Below the pieces are notes generated by a model that had not been told where the DNA came from, did no database searches, and worked only from the letters and a program-made list of their open reading frames with translations. Shown piece by piece: positions 41,767 through 50,350 of a stretch of 64,000 bases of DNA (positions within the stretch are counted from its first letter, which is position 1; each line of letters begins with the position of its first letter). Both the position numbers and the translations under genes were made by a program. Source of the DNA: an uncultured Oscillospiraceae bacterium (GTDB lineage Bacteria > Bacillota > Clostridia > Oscillospirales > Oscillospiraceae); NCBI GenBank assembly GCA_934573855.1, contig CAKTMF010000001.1, positions 206,382-270,381 on the forward strand, given 5' to 3'.

Positions 41767-42891
41767 ATGCTTTATAAAAACGCTTATATTTATACGAAGG
41801 ACAGACGCTTCGTACACGGCAGCTTTCGGGTCGAGAACGGTATTTTTACCGAGTTACTGGACACCGTCCCCGAGGAGAGCGGCGTGGAGCTGGGAGGGGC
41901 CTGCGTCATCCCCGGCCTTGTCGACATTCATACCCACGGCAACTCCGGCGCGGATTTTTCCGACGGGGAGCTTGAGGGACTGAAAAAAATGGCGGCATAC
42001 AGCGCGAAAAACGGAGTTACCTCCTTCGCGCCAACCTCCATGACCCTGCCCTACGATGTCATTGCGGGAGCTTTTGACACCGCCGTGCGCTACCGTGCGG
42101 ACAGACCGGAGACCGGCGCGCGCGTCATGGGCGTCCACATGGAGGGTCCGTATTTCTCGGAGAAGAAAAAGGGCGCGCAGAACGCGGATTATCTCAAGCT
42201 GCCCGACTACGAGGGTTTCAGGACCCTGTACGATAACTGCGGCGGTATCGTCCGTATCGTCGACGTGGCGGCGGAGCTTGACGGCGCGGCTGGATTTGCC
42301 GCACAGGCCTCGAAGCTCTGCACCGTCTCCATCGCCCATACCGACGCCGCCTATGAGGACGCCTGCCGTGTGCTGGACGCGGGCGCGACCCACCTTACGC
42401 ACCTTTTCAACGCCATGCCGCCCATACACCACCGCAGGCCCGGCGTCATCGGCGCCGGTGCTGAGCGGGAGAATGTCGTCGCGGAGCTTATCTGCGACGG
42501 GCTGCATGTACACCCCAGCATTATCCGCATGGCTTTCCGGCTTTTCCCCGGGCGTGTGTGTATCATATCCGACTCCCTGCGCTGCTGCGGCATGCCCGAC
42601 GGTGAGTACGAGCTGGGCGGGCAGCAGGTGTTCCTGAGCGGCGGCGTCGCCCGTCTCGCGGACGGGACGCTGGCCGGCTCGGCCACGAACCTCTACACCT
42701 GCATGCAGAACGTCGTCCGCTTCGGCATACCGGCGGAGGACGCCGTTGCCGCCGCCACCATCATCCCGGCGCGGGAGATAGGCTGCGCGGACACGGTCGG
42801 CTCCATAGAGCCGGGCAAGCTCGCCGACTTCGTCGTCTGCGGCAGTGAGCTTGAGAGAAGGGCCGTATATATCGGCGGCGTAAGAGTGTGA
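41767..42891 (+). CDS. nagA: N-acetylglucosamine-6-phosphate deacetylase
   Basis: 374 residues. Metal-binding HTH (55-57) in GLVDIHTHGNSGAD, the HMEGPYF stretch with the conserved Glu, SIAHTDA, HLFNAMPPIHHR and the catalytic Asp in ISDSLRCCG identify NagA. It removes the acetyl group of GlcNAc-6-P during use or recycling of amino sugar and peptidoglycan. No nagB is beside it. The ATG at 41767 has GGAGG 5 nt upstream; the longer frame from 41731 lacks a ribosome site. Confidence 0.92.
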   Translation: MLYKNAYIYTKDRRFVHGSFRVENGIFTELLDTVPEESGVELGGACVIPGLVDIHTHGNSGADFSDGELEGLKKMAAYSAKNGVTSFAPTSMTLPYDVIAGAFDTAVRYRADRPETGARVMGVHMEGPYFSEKKKGAQNADYLKLPDYEGFRTLYDNCGGIVRIVDVAAELDGAAGFAAQASKLCTVSIAHTDAAYEDACRVLDAGATHLTHLFNAMPPIHHRRPGVIGAGAERENVVAELICDGLHVHPSIIRMAFRLFPGRVCIISDSLRCCGMPDGEYELGGQQVFLSGGVARLADGTLAGSATNLYTCMQNVVRFGIPAEDAVAAATIIPAREIGCADTVGSIEPGKLADFVVCGSELERRAVYIGGVRV

Positions 42892-42915
42892 TATTGTAAT
42901 GTGATATTGTAAAAA

Positions 42916-42951
42916 GACCGACGGCTCCGGGATACTCCGGAGCCGTCGGTC
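42916..42951 (+). terminator. Terminator of nagA
   Basis: Perfect 15-bp stem GACCGACGGCTCCGG / CCGGAGCCGTCGGTC, 6-nt loop. Twelve nt of its right arm (42940-42951) recur at 43160-43171 on the other side of the repeat element. Confidence 0.8.
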
Positions 42952-43160
42952 GAGACTGTCAAAAAACTCACTCCGCAACTCACTGAGACAGAGCAGCGGG
43001 GGAGCGCGAGGGGGCAAGACCCGCCTCGCAGTACAATAACCTGCCGTCAAAAGACTTGATTTATCAAGGCTTTTGAGCGAAGCAGCATTTTGAAAACTTC
43101 AAAATGTGCGGCAGGAGAAGCGCAGTCAAAAAAGTTCAAATGAACTTTTTTGACAAGCTG
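42952..43160. repeat. MITE-like dispersed repeat, copy B
   Basis: ~209 bp, homologous over its whole length to 24931-25138. The ends are AGACTGTCAAAAAACTCA and the inverted match TGAACTTTTTTGACAAGCTG. Internal stems are clear: TCAAAAGACTTGAT / ATCAAGGCTTTTGA, GCATTTTGAA / TTCAAAATGTGC and GTCAAAAAAGTTCA / TGAACTTTTTTGAC. It is flanked by the 12-bp direct repeat GAGCCGTCGGTC. No coding sequence. Like copy A it lies between convergent genes at a terminator. Confidence 0.75.
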
Positions 43161-43171
43161 AGCCGTCGGTC

Positions 43172-43328
43172 TTGCTGTAACAAAGGTTCAAAACAAGGCT
43201 TCTTTTCCTTGCTCGTAGGGGAGGGGCTTGCTCCTCCCTCGCGTTGGCCCGTTCCGCACACGGGGCTTTCTTTCCCCCTCGGTCTGCCTCGCGGACAGCT
43301 CCCTGATGGGGAGCCATTCCGCCGTGTC
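43172..43328. other. Hairpin-rich intergenic DNA
   Basis: No gene is visible between the repeat element and the ElaA-like gene. The stretch contains several G/C-rich inverted repeats (e.g. GGGAGGGGCTTGCTCCTCCC near 43220 and AGCTCCC / GGGGAGC near 43300). It looks like compound repetitive intergenic DNA. Confidence 0.4.
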
Positions 43329-43766
43329 TCACAGTCTGAGCTGCATCTGGACGTGCGGTATGCCGTCCTCCAGAAATTCCTCAGAGGTCTGTACGAACCC
43401 GGCCTTTTCGTAGAGCGACCGGGCATAGACCTGCGCCTCGATAGTGATGACGTCCGCGGAGAGCTTTTCCCTCGCGGCGTTTATCGCGGCGTCCACTATC
43501 CTCGTGCCAAGCCCGCAGCGCCGCCTCACGGCGATGACGCGCCCGATAGCTGCCGTGGGGAAGGTGACCCCGGGGGGCAGCAGCCGCGCGTAGGCCGCGA
43601 TACCGTTCTCATCCTTGAGCCAGAGGTGATACGCGGTCCTGTCCGCGTCGTCTACGTCCTGATAGGGACACCTCTGCTCGACGATGAAAACGGAGACGCG
43701 AAGCTTGTATATTTCAAACAGCTCCTCCGCGCTCAGCTGAGAAAAATGCTTTACGGTCAGTTCCAT
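43329..43766 (-). CDS. GNAT acetyltransferase, ElaA-like
   Basis: 145 residues with the ElaA pattern: LYEIYKLR-like opening (LFEIYKLRVSVFIVEQRCPY with the conserved Glu-Gln), LLPPG, IGRVIAVRRRCGLGTRIV (motif A) and the end YEKAGFVQTSEEFLEDGIPH. ElaA proteins acetylate an unknown amine with acetyl-CoA. GGGAGAG lies upstream of the ATG. The DUF3795 gene lies 22 nt upstream on the same strand, so both may share a transcript. Confidence 0.9.
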   Translation of the reverse strand: MELTVKHFSQLSAEELFEIYKLRVSVFIVEQRCPYQDVDDADRTAYHLWLKDENGIAAYARLLPPGVTFPTAAIGRVIAVRRRCGLGTRIVDAAINAAREKLSADVITIEAQVYARSLYEKAGFVQTSEEFLEDGIPHVQMQLRL

Positions 43767-43788
43767 GATATCTCTCCCGTACTATGTA

Positions 43789-44046
43789 TTATCTGTTTGT
43801 TTTGGAGGCTTTTTTCCACCTGAGCCATTCCTTGTCCAGCGCCGTGCAGCGCGGGCGCGTCAGTATGACCTCGCACGGGAACTCGCCGCACTCGCCGCAG
43901 AAGCGCACGCCCCTTTCGAGCGCGCAGTCGCGGGAATAGCAGTCTCCCGTCTCATGCTCCCTGATGCACCCGCCGCAGCCGCCGTGCAGATACGACGGAC
44001 ACGCGCCGCAGTATAATCCGCATTTGCCCATCAGCGCCTCATCCAT
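43789..44046 (-). CDS. Small Cys-rich protein (DUF3795-like)
   Basis: 85 residues with 11 Cys in the DUF3795 pattern: CGLYCGACPSYLHGGCGGC, then CYSRDC and CGECGEFPC. The arrangement implies binding of Zn or an iron-sulfur cluster. Function unknown. It is followed on the same strand by the ElaA-like gene. Confidence 0.8.
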   Translation of the reverse strand: MDEALMGKCGLYCGACPSYLHGGCGGCIREHETGDCYSRDCALERGVRFCGECGEFPCEVILTRPRCTALDKEWLRWKKASKTNR

Positions 44047-44154
44047 TCCTGTGTACCTCCGTATGTTTTTGCACCATTATAGCACGTTTCCGCGCTTTTT
44101 CCCAGCATAATATAGATGGCAACAGAATGTCAATAATTGACTCCACTTTTTAGC

Positions 44155-44182
44155 TTGATTTCGCAGTGGTTTATGGTATAAT
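44155..44182 (+). promoter_or_regulatory. Promoter of the surface-protein gene
   Basis: TTGATT (44155-44160), 16-nt spacer, TATAAT (44177-44182). Confidence 0.7.
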
Positions 44183-44272
44183 GTTATTACTGGGAGTGAT
44201 ATACACAATATATTGGCTGAGACTGTCTGCGACGATCGTCTGATCGCAAATCTTATGAAAGGAATGTATGAT

Positions 44273-46771
44273 ATGAAGAAGAATTCTTGGAAAATTCTGC
44301 TCTCTGTCCTGCTCATGGTCACCATGGTGGCCGGCATGCTGCCGGGCGCAGCCTTTGCCGAGGAACCCGGCGGCACGCAGGACCAGCAGATCGTAAACGA
44401 AGATGGGGATGGGACCGGCACCGGGGGCGAACCGGGACAGGACCCCGACTCTCCCGACAGTGAGGAGTCCTTGAGCGTCAGCAGCGTCGGTGCATCGAGA
44501 GCGTATAACAGCGTCCCGATTAATTTGACCGTTTCCAGCTATGGCGCGCCGTTTATCAACGGAAGCACGGGCGAGCATACGGTGACTACGTATAAGATTA
44601 CAAAATACGTAAAAAGAAGCGATGTTGGCAGCGACAATGCGTCTGGCTCCGCGACCGGGCGCTTCGTCGGAAGCAATGAAACAGGCTGGACTCTGTATGT
44701 TGACCTCGTAGTGGGCAACTACACGGAAACCCTAACTACCAACGCCCGCATTACCAATAAGGACATGAGCGGCGCCACGGGAAATATCACATTTGGAGTC
44801 TCTTTTAATACATCAGGAGGCGTGGGTACAACTCTCAGAATCACCGGCGGCGTCCCCCTGCCCGTTGAGGAGCTCGAGACCAAGCTCGTCTATGACGCCA
44901 ACGGCGGCGTGAATCCCCCTGCCGCGGAAGCTAAGCAGGTCGAAAAGGGCAAGACCGGCTCCTTCACCGTCAAGGATAAGGAGAACATGACCAACGGCGA
45001 ACTGATATTCAAGGGATGGAACACCGCGGCCAACGGCAGCGGGACCTCCTACTCCAAGGGCGACACTGCCGTCGTGGAAGCGGGCAAGACCCTTACCCTC
45101 TACGCACAGTGGGATAACGGACAGACCCCGCCTCCCGCTCCGACGCCTGACCTCGGTAAGCTTGGAATTACAAAGACCGCAAGCGTATCCGCCGTGAAGC
45201 CCGGCGACAACTTCTCCTACACCATCAGCGTCGCGAACAATACCGGCGTCGATCTGACCCACGTCGTCGTCAGGGATGTGCTCCCGGCCGGCATTACATA
45301 CGTTGACGCCACCATACCCGCAGGCGTTACCTTCACCGGCACCACGGACGCTCCCGCATGGACGATAGACTCCATCAGAAACGGCGGGACCGTCACCATC
45401 ACGGTTAATGTCGCCGTCGCTGAGGACGCCGTACCCGGTAAAGTCACCAACACGGCAAAGATCACCGCTGTCGGACAGCAGGAGTACGGCGAGGATTCTC
45501 TGACCAGCGCCACCGCCGACGTGGAGATCAAGTCCGGCGACGGGGGCGAGGAGGCCGAGGTCCCCGCGCGCGTCATTGTCGAATTCGTCGGGCTTGATCC
45601 CGCTGACCCGCTCCCGGCCGCCTATGCTCTCACCGGCGCGGATACCAATGAATTTCTCAAGGGCGCTATCGCTCTCGGCGACGAGGAAGCTGCCGCCGGC
45701 CTTCGCTGCCGCACCTACAACACCACCGTGAAGGCTGTTCTCGGCCAGCCCTATACCCTGAAGTTCAGCCAGTCCGGCTTCAACGTCCCCGGCTATAACT
45801 GCGACGCGCAGGCCGAGGTATCTGGCAACTACTCGGCGGAACCCGTTCAGGACGACGGCGGCGGTATCGAAGTGCGCATCAGGCTCACCTATACCAGGCA
45901 GAACCTCATCACCTATCCCGAAATGAGCGTCCGTATCTATTTCAAGGGTATTGATTCTCTGCCCATAGGCTTTAACTACACCCTGACCGGAGCCGCTGCC
46001 AACCCCGCCGCCCCGTTCATTGGCGGCCCGCTCACGCTCAGACCCGGTATGGACAACGGCGTTCCCTACCTGCAGCTCGATGGCGGCGAGACTACGCTGG
46101 AGTCCGGCAGGGAGTATACCTTCAGCTTTACTCAGGCAAACTACAACATTGACGGCTACACCTGCGCTCTTGGCGTGACCGAGTTCAAGTTCACTCCCGA
46201 GATGGCGACCGATATCGTCAATCCCGTCCTGTTCGTTGCCACGAACGTCTACACGAAGGACGGCTCGGGCGACCCTGACTGGGACGGCCTGACCATCACC
46301 AAGACCGCGAACAGGACCTACTCGACCTGCGGCTCTACCCTGACCTATAAGATCACCGTCACCAACAAGACCGGCATCGAGCTTGAAAACATCAAGGTTC
46401 TTGACCTGCTTGACAATAATCTCGTCTACCACAGCAGCGGCAACGGCTTTGATCCCGACTCCGGCATGTGGGTGATAAGCAAGCTCGCAAACGGCAAGTC
46501 CGCCGAGCTCACCCTCAGAGCGAGGATAAAAAGAGGTCTTTCCCTCGGCACGGTCGTCACCAACACGGCGTATCTCACCGAGGTGACCTACAACAACGAT
46601 CCCGTCAGACTTGATCCGTGGCTTTACGCCGAGGCAAGCGTCACCGTAGTCAAGGGCGCGCCCCAGACCGGCGACGACTCCGATCTCGGCCTGTGGCTCG
46701 CTGTCATGACCGCCTCCCTCGCGCTCGCAGGCGCGGCGGCAGTCGCGTTCAAAAAGCGCCGCAGCAGCTAA
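44273..46771 (+). CDS. Cell-wall-anchored surface protein with InlB-type and DUF11 repeats
   Basis: 832 residues. A signal peptide is cleaved near AFA-EE (about 29). Next come an acidic, Gly-rich spacer, an InlB_B/Flg_new-type repeat (about 200-285: YDANGG ... FKGWNTAANGSGTSY ... LYAQW), a first DUF11 domain (LGITKTASVSAVKPGD), two related ~115-residue repeats (VPARVIVEFVGLDPAD / MSVRIYFKGIDSLPI; YTLKFSQSGFNVPGY / YTFSFTQANYNIDGY), and a second DUF11 domain (LTITKTANRTYSTCGS). It ends in PQTGD (797-801), a hydrophobic helix and KKRRSS, a sortase sorting signal. Probably an adhesin or pilin-like protein. Start chosen at 44273 (AAAGGA 9 nt upstream). No sortase gene nearby. Confidence 0.9.
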   Translation: MKKNSWKILLSVLLMVTMVAGMLPGAAFAEEPGGTQDQQIVNEDGDGTGTGGEPGQDPDSPDSEESLSVSSVGASRAYNSVPINLTVSSYGAPFINGSTGEHTVTTYKITKYVKRSDVGSDNASGSATGRFVGSNETGWTLYVDLVVGNYTETLTTNARITNKDMSGATGNITFGVSFNTSGGVGTTLRITGGVPLPVEELETKLVYDANGGVNPPAAEAKQVEKGKTGSFTVKDKENMTNGELIFKGWNTAANGSGTSYSKGDTAVVEAGKTLTLYAQWDNGQTPPPAPTPDLGKLGITKTASVSAVKPGDNFSYTISVANNTGVDLTHVVVRDVLPAGITYVDATIPAGVTFTGTTDAPAWTIDSIRNGGTVTITVNVAVAEDAVPGKVTNTAKITAVGQQEYGEDSLTSATADVEIKSGDGGEEAEVPARVIVEFVGLDPADPLPAAYALTGADTNEFLKGAIALGDEEAAAGLRCRTYNTTVKAVLGQPYTLKFSQSGFNVPGYNCDAQAEVSGNYSAEPVQDDGGGIEVRIRLTYTRQNLITYPEMSVRIYFKGIDSLPIGFNYTLTGAAANPAAPFIGGPLTLRPGMDNGVPYLQLDGGETTLESGREYTFSFTQANYNIDGYTCALGVTEFKFTPEMATDIVNPVLFVATNVYTKDGSGDPDWDGLTITKTANRTYSTCGSTLTYKITVTNKTGIELENIKVLDLLDNNLVYHSSGNGFDPDSGMWVISKLANGKSAELTLRARIKRGLSLGTVVTNTAYLTEVTYNNDPVRLDPWLYAEASVTVVKGAPQTGDDSDLGLWLAVMTASLALAGAAAVAFKKRRSS

Positions 46772-46789
46772 ACCAACTGATACCTAAAA

Positions 46790-46815
46790 AGAGCAGGCTC
46801 GTCTGAGCCTGCTCT
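46790..46815 (+). terminator. Intrinsic terminator
   Basis: AGAGCAGGCTC / GAGCCTGCTCT stem with a GTCT loop, then TCTC; 18 nt after the surface-protein stop. Confidence 0.8.
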
Positions 46816-46870
46816 TCTCATGTTGTGAGCCAGCGGACGCCGCCTCTCGCATGAATGGGAGCGCTGGCTG

Positions 46871-47056
46871 CTATTTCTTTTTCCTGTTGAAATCTATGAT
46901 CTCAAACGTCGGCTGGGTCCCCGGTTCACCTCCGCCTGCGGCCCTCCACCCGGCAAGAAACGCGCTGCGCGTCAGCGCGAACATGGCGCTGCTCGCCTCG
47001 TCGTATTCCTTACGCTCGATGAACTCCCCGAATGACTTCTCAAATCTATCGTCCAT
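46871..47056 (-). CDS. Small hypothetical protein (61 aa)
   Basis: MDDRFEKSFGEFIERKEYDE followed by a helical, Ala-rich stretch and a basic end RKKK. The frame extends upstream to a TTG at 47116, but the ATG at 47056 fits better; neither has a strong ribosome site (GGAAGAA 12 nt upstream of the ATG). It is divergent from the XRE gene, with three operator-like repeats between and around the starts. No family recognised. Confidence 0.5.
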   Translation of the reverse strand: MDDRFEKSFGEFIERKEYDEASSAMFALTRSAFLAGWRAAGGGEPGTQPTFEIIDFNRKKK

Positions 47057-47074
47057 GATATAACACCATTCTTC

Positions 47075-47180
47075 CGGTATTCCGAATTTGCTATAGTTTA
47101 GCACAGTTTTTTGCAAATGTCTACGGAATTCCGAATGTAATTTCCGCCCTCTTCGCAGATAATAGCTCTACGGTATTCCG
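47075..47180. promoter_or_regulatory. Three operator-like palindromes in a divergent promoter region
   Basis: CGGTATTCCG at 47075-47084, CGGAATTCCG at 47124-47133 and CGGTATTCCG at 47171-47180, i.e. CGGWATTCCG three times at ~48-bp spacing; the middle one is a perfect palindrome, and the last is embedded in TCTACGGTATTCCGTAGA. They lie between the 61-residue gene and the XRE gene, as expected for an autoregulating HTH protein. Confidence 0.65.
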
Positions 47181-47196
47181 TAGAGGAGGTGGACAA

Positions 47197-47439
47197 GTGG
47201 AGGAGGGAACTGTGTTTTCGCGGCGCATTATGCAGCTGTGCCGGGAGCGGGAGATAACTGTCGGCAGGCTCTGCAGCATGGCCGGGACAACGGCGTCCAC
47301 TGTCCATGACATAGTCAGCGGCGTTACGTCCAATCCACGCGTGTTCACGCTGAAAAAGCTGTGCGACGCGCTGGACATCACGCTGTCGGAGTTTTTCGAC
47401 TGCCCGGAATTCAACGACATGGACGACGAAATAGAATAA
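47197..47439 (+). CDS. XRE-family transcriptional regulator
   Basis: 80 residues beginning at GTG with GGAGGT 6 nt upstream. The HTH_3 domain spans about 10-65 (EREITVGRLCSMAGTTASTVHDIVSG, then FTLKKLCDALDITLSEFF). The C-terminus is acidic (DMDDEIE). The nearby CGGWATTCCG repeats are its likely binding sites. A terminator follows directly. Confidence 0.88.
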   Translation: MEEGTVFSRRIMQLCREREITVGRLCSMAGTTASTVHDIVSGVTSNPRVFTLKKLCDALDITLSEFFDCPEFNDMDDEIE

Positions 47440-47444
47440 AGTGT

Positions 47445-47476
47445 AAAGCGAGCCTGTTTTCAAAAAGGCTCGCTTT
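47445..47476 (+). terminator. Terminator of the XRE gene
   Basis: AAAGCGAGCC / GGCTCGCTTT stem with a 12-nt loop, then ACTTTG. Confidence 0.75.
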
Positions 47477-47520
47477 ACTTTGTTCCCGATGTTAACAAAA
47501 AGTTAAATGAAAGGCGCGTC

Positions 47521-48753
47521 GGCGGGCGCTATGACCGGATCGTCAGGATGATCGAGGAGTCCGAGAAGCTCAAGTCCGGTGTGGAAAGCCATGCCTCAAA
47601 TCTCGCTGACAGACTCGTGCCGTACAGTCTCGGCGCGACGGGGCTGATATGGCTCGTGACGCGCAATGTGACAAAGGCGCTGGCGGTACTGATGGTGGAT
47701 TTCTCATGCGCGCTGAAGCTCTCCATGCCTATCGCCGTACTCTCGGCAATGAAGGAGGCGAGCGCGTATCACCTGACGGTCAAGGGTGGGCGCTTCCTCG
47801 AAGCCGTATCTCAGGCGGACACCTTCGTGTTCGACAAGACCGGCACGCTCACCTATGCAGCGCCCCGTGTCGCGTCCGTCATTCCCTTCAACGGTGAGCA
47901 GGAGGACGAGGTACTGCGGCTCGCAGCCTGCCTTGAGGAACACTATCCGCACTCGATGGCCAAGGCCGTTGTCGACGAGGCCGAGAGACGCGGGCTGCAC
48001 CATGAGGAGCGGCACACGAAGGTCGACTACATCGTCGCGCACGGCGTTTCGAGCAGCGTAGACGGCAAGAAGGTCGTCATCGGCAGCCACCACTTCGTGT
48101 TTGAGGACGAGGGCTGTGTTATCCCCGAGGGTGAGCAGGAGAAGTTCAACACGCTCCCCGATGAGTATTCACACCTGTTTCTCGGCGTCGGCGGCGTTCT
48201 CTCCGCGGTCATCTGCGTGAAGGACCCCCTGCGCGAGGAGGCCGGTGAAATCATCGAGGGACTGCACAGGCTCGGTATACCCAAGCTCGTCATGATGACG
48301 GGAGACAGCGAGCGCACGGCCCGTTCAGTTGCACAGACCATCGGTATCGACGAATACTATTCGGAGGTACTTCCGGAGGACAAAGCGAATTACATCCGCC
48401 GCGAGCATGAAGCGGGCCGTAAGGTGATCATGCTGGGCGACGGCGTGAACGATTCTCCCGCCCTCTCCGAAGCCGACGCCGGTATCGCGATATGCGACGG
48501 CGCGGCGATCGCGCGCGAGGTCGCAGACATAACGATCGGCGCGAACGATCTGTATTCTCTGCTGACGCTCAAGCGTGTGAGCGACGCGCTCATGCGGCGA
48601 ATACACAGCAACTACCGCCGGATAATCGGCTTCAATCTGCTGCTGATCTGTCTCGGCGTGGCCGGTGTCCTGCCGCCCGCGACGTCTGCGCTGCTGCACA
48701 ATGCCTCGACACTCGTGATAAGTCTCGAGAGCATGACGCCGCTTCTTCCGTGA
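47521..48753 (+). pseudogene. 5'-truncated heavy-metal P1B-type ATPase
   Basis: The frame begins abruptly with GGRYDRIVRMIEESEKLKS, which in intact metal P-type ATPases follows the actuator domain. What remains is complete to the C-terminus: a membrane helix with SCALKLSMP (in place of the CPC-type metal motif), phosphorylation motif DKTGTLT, a nucleotide domain with MTGDSERTA, hinge GDGVNDSP and the last helices. The N-terminal metal-binding region, the first helices and the TGE-containing actuator domain are missing. The frame is open without an obvious ribosome site back to the XRE stop, so a deletion has removed the 5' half. Very unlikely to be a working pump. Confidence 0.85.
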
Positions 48754-48923
48754 AGGACAGCTCCGATATCCTCCAAAGCGAACCGAAGCCATGCGGCGCG
48801 GGCTATATGTTTGGCTTCTCGTCCAAACTCACTTCCGGCGAAAGCTGTACTCTGTATTACGGGAGCGGCAGTATCGCCGACGTCTATGCACGGACCGGGG
48901 CGGCATCTTTAGAGAGCAAAAAA

Positions 48924-48951
48924 ACAGCCCATCCAAACGGATGGGCTGTTT
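48924..48951 (-). terminator. Terminator of tRNA-Leu
   Basis: AACAGCCCATCC / GGATGGGCTGTT stem with an AAAC loop; on the minus strand it is followed by seven U. It lies 5 nt past the tRNA end. The stretch 48754-48923 before it holds no recognisable gene. Confidence 0.9.
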
Positions 48952-48956
48952 GGTTT

Positions 48957-49041
48957 TGGTGCGAGAGAGGAGACTTGAACTCCCACGTCGGTTGACACAC
49001 GCCCCTCAAACGTGCCTGTCTACCTATTCCAGCACTCTCGC
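48957..49041 (-). tRNA. tRNA-Leu (GAG), CCA encoded
   Basis: Class II tRNA: acceptor GCGAGAG / CTCTCGC, discriminator A, loop TTTGAGG giving anticodon GAG, variable arm of Leu type, T-loop GTTCAAGTC, encoded CCA at 48959-48957. Own promoter and terminator. Confidence 0.95.
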
Positions 49042-49111
49042 ATAAGCCGATGTCCCGGCTCCATTTAAAGCCGTTCACATCATTTGGCTCGCCACATTTA
49101 AGGCATGGAGA

Positions 49112-49139
49112 ATTATAGCAGAAAATCAGGATTTGTCAA
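49112..49139 (-). promoter_or_regulatory. Promoter of tRNA-Leu
   Basis: Minus strand: TTGACA (49139-49134), 16-nt spacer, TATAAT (49117-49112); the -35 box overlaps the stop codon of the upstream glycosyltransferase gene. Confidence 0.8.
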
Positions 49140-50350
49140 TAAGCTTTTTCAATTTTTTTCGGTTTCAAACTCCCGCGCCAGAAGAAAACGGCTATAACCA
49201 TTGATATCACAAGGGCACAGGCCCCATAGCTCATCGGGAGAAAATATCTCATCCGCAGATATGCGTGGTAGCCGAGCAGGGAAGCGAACTGAGCGAGGAG
49301 CGCGGCGGGGAAGCAGAGCGGCACGCAGCAGCCCATCACCAGCGTCAGCACGTCGGAGGCGAAAAAGTATCGGTCGTGCATGTGCGGGAGGAGGAAGGGG
49401 ATACCTATGGCAAACAGCACCGCCATGGCGACAATGCTGCGGTCACTCAGGCGGTCATAGCGAAGCAGAGCGGCAAAAAGCACAACGCACATGTAGATGA
49501 ACGCGGCGAGAATGGCGATCTTGGACGCGGCCTGTTCGTTCACAGCGCCGCGGATGAGCGCAAACACGGAGGGAGAGTTGTAGTTCAGTCCGCTGCCTAT
49601 GCTCCCGGTCTGGTTGAAATACAGCGTGAGCGTCTCAAGGAACGGCCGGCCCAGCAGCACGGCGGGAAGGACGAGCAGCACATAGCTCAGCGGGAAAATG
49701 AGAAAGTGCTTCCAGCTGAACTTCCCATACATCCACAGCACGGCGTACACCGGCATGACGAACACTGCCTGAAGCTTGAAGCCGAAGGAGAGCGCGATAC
49801 TCATCATTGAAAGCACCGGCCGGTCGTCCAGCGCGAGATATATTCCCAGCACCGCGAGCGCCGTGTAGGTGCTGTCGCACTGCCCCCAGAGCGCGCCGTT
49901 GAGTACCACCGTGGGCATGAACAGCACCGCAAAGAAGCAGAAGAGCCGCTTCCGGTCGCTCTGCGTGCATTTCCCCACGAGCTGCATGGCGGCATAGGCC
50001 AGCACCACGTCGAAGAATACGCTCAGCAGCTTGATGAGATATAGGTCCCGTATCCCCGAGTACGAAAACAGCGCCAGAAAATAGAGATAGGGGATATTGT
50101 AGTTGCCGACGGGGGTATTGAGCGCGCGAAAGCCGCCGTGACGGCGGAAAAAATCCACCCACACGGTGAGAAAATTCTGGTAGTCGAGCGTCTCGTGATC
50201 AAAAAGCGCGGCGCGCAGCACGAACGCGGCGGCCGTCAGCACAATAGAAAGGAGCAGTCGCGGCGCGCTCGTGAGCAGACCGGCCTTATACAGGAGAAAA
50301 AGCGCAAACACGGCCTCCGCCGCAAGCAGCGCGGACACATATATATCCAT
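49136..50350 (-). CDS. GT-C-type membrane glycosyltransferase (putative mannosyltransferase)
   Basis: 404 residues with about ten helices. An Asp/His-bearing first loop (LFDHETLDYQNF) and the loop NGALWGQCDSTYTALAV resemble the GT-C glycosyltransferases that use polyprenyl-phosphate sugars and act on the outer face of the membrane. The acceptor is unknown; a surface glycan or glycoprotein is likely. It lies directly before tRNA-Leu on the same strand and is divergent from rpoB. Confidence 0.72.
   Translation of the reverse strand: MDIYVSALLAAEAVFALFLLYKAGLLTSAPRLLLSIVLTAAAFVLRAALFDHETLDYQNFLTVWVDFFRRHGGFRALNTPVGNYNIPYLYFLALFSYSGIRDLYLIKLLSVFFDVVLAYAAMQLVGKCTQSDRKRLFCFFAVLFMPTVVLNGALWGQCDSTYTALAVLGIYLALDDRPVLSMMSIALSFGFKLQAVFVMPVYAVLWMYGKFSWKHFLIFPLSYVLLVLPAVLLGRPFLETLTLYFNQTGSIGSGLNYNSPSVFALIRGAVNEQAASKIAILAAFIYMCVVLFAALLRYDRLSDRSIVAMAVLFAIGIPFLLPHMHDRYFFASDVLTLVMGCCVPLCFPAALLAQFASLLGYHAYLRMRYFLPMSYGACALVISMVIAVFFWRGSLKPKKIEKAY

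Noticed and set aside
41550..41777. 75-codon plus-strand ORF upstream of nagA
   Set aside because: It starts upstream of the predicted transcription start, has no ribosome site and an Arg-rich, unlikely composition; the 28-codon ORF in the other frame is better supported.
48754..48923. Gene remnant after the truncated ATPase
   Set aside because: A frame reading YMFGFSSKLTSGESCTLYYG is open for a short way but has no start, ribosome site or recognisable family, so I do not call it.
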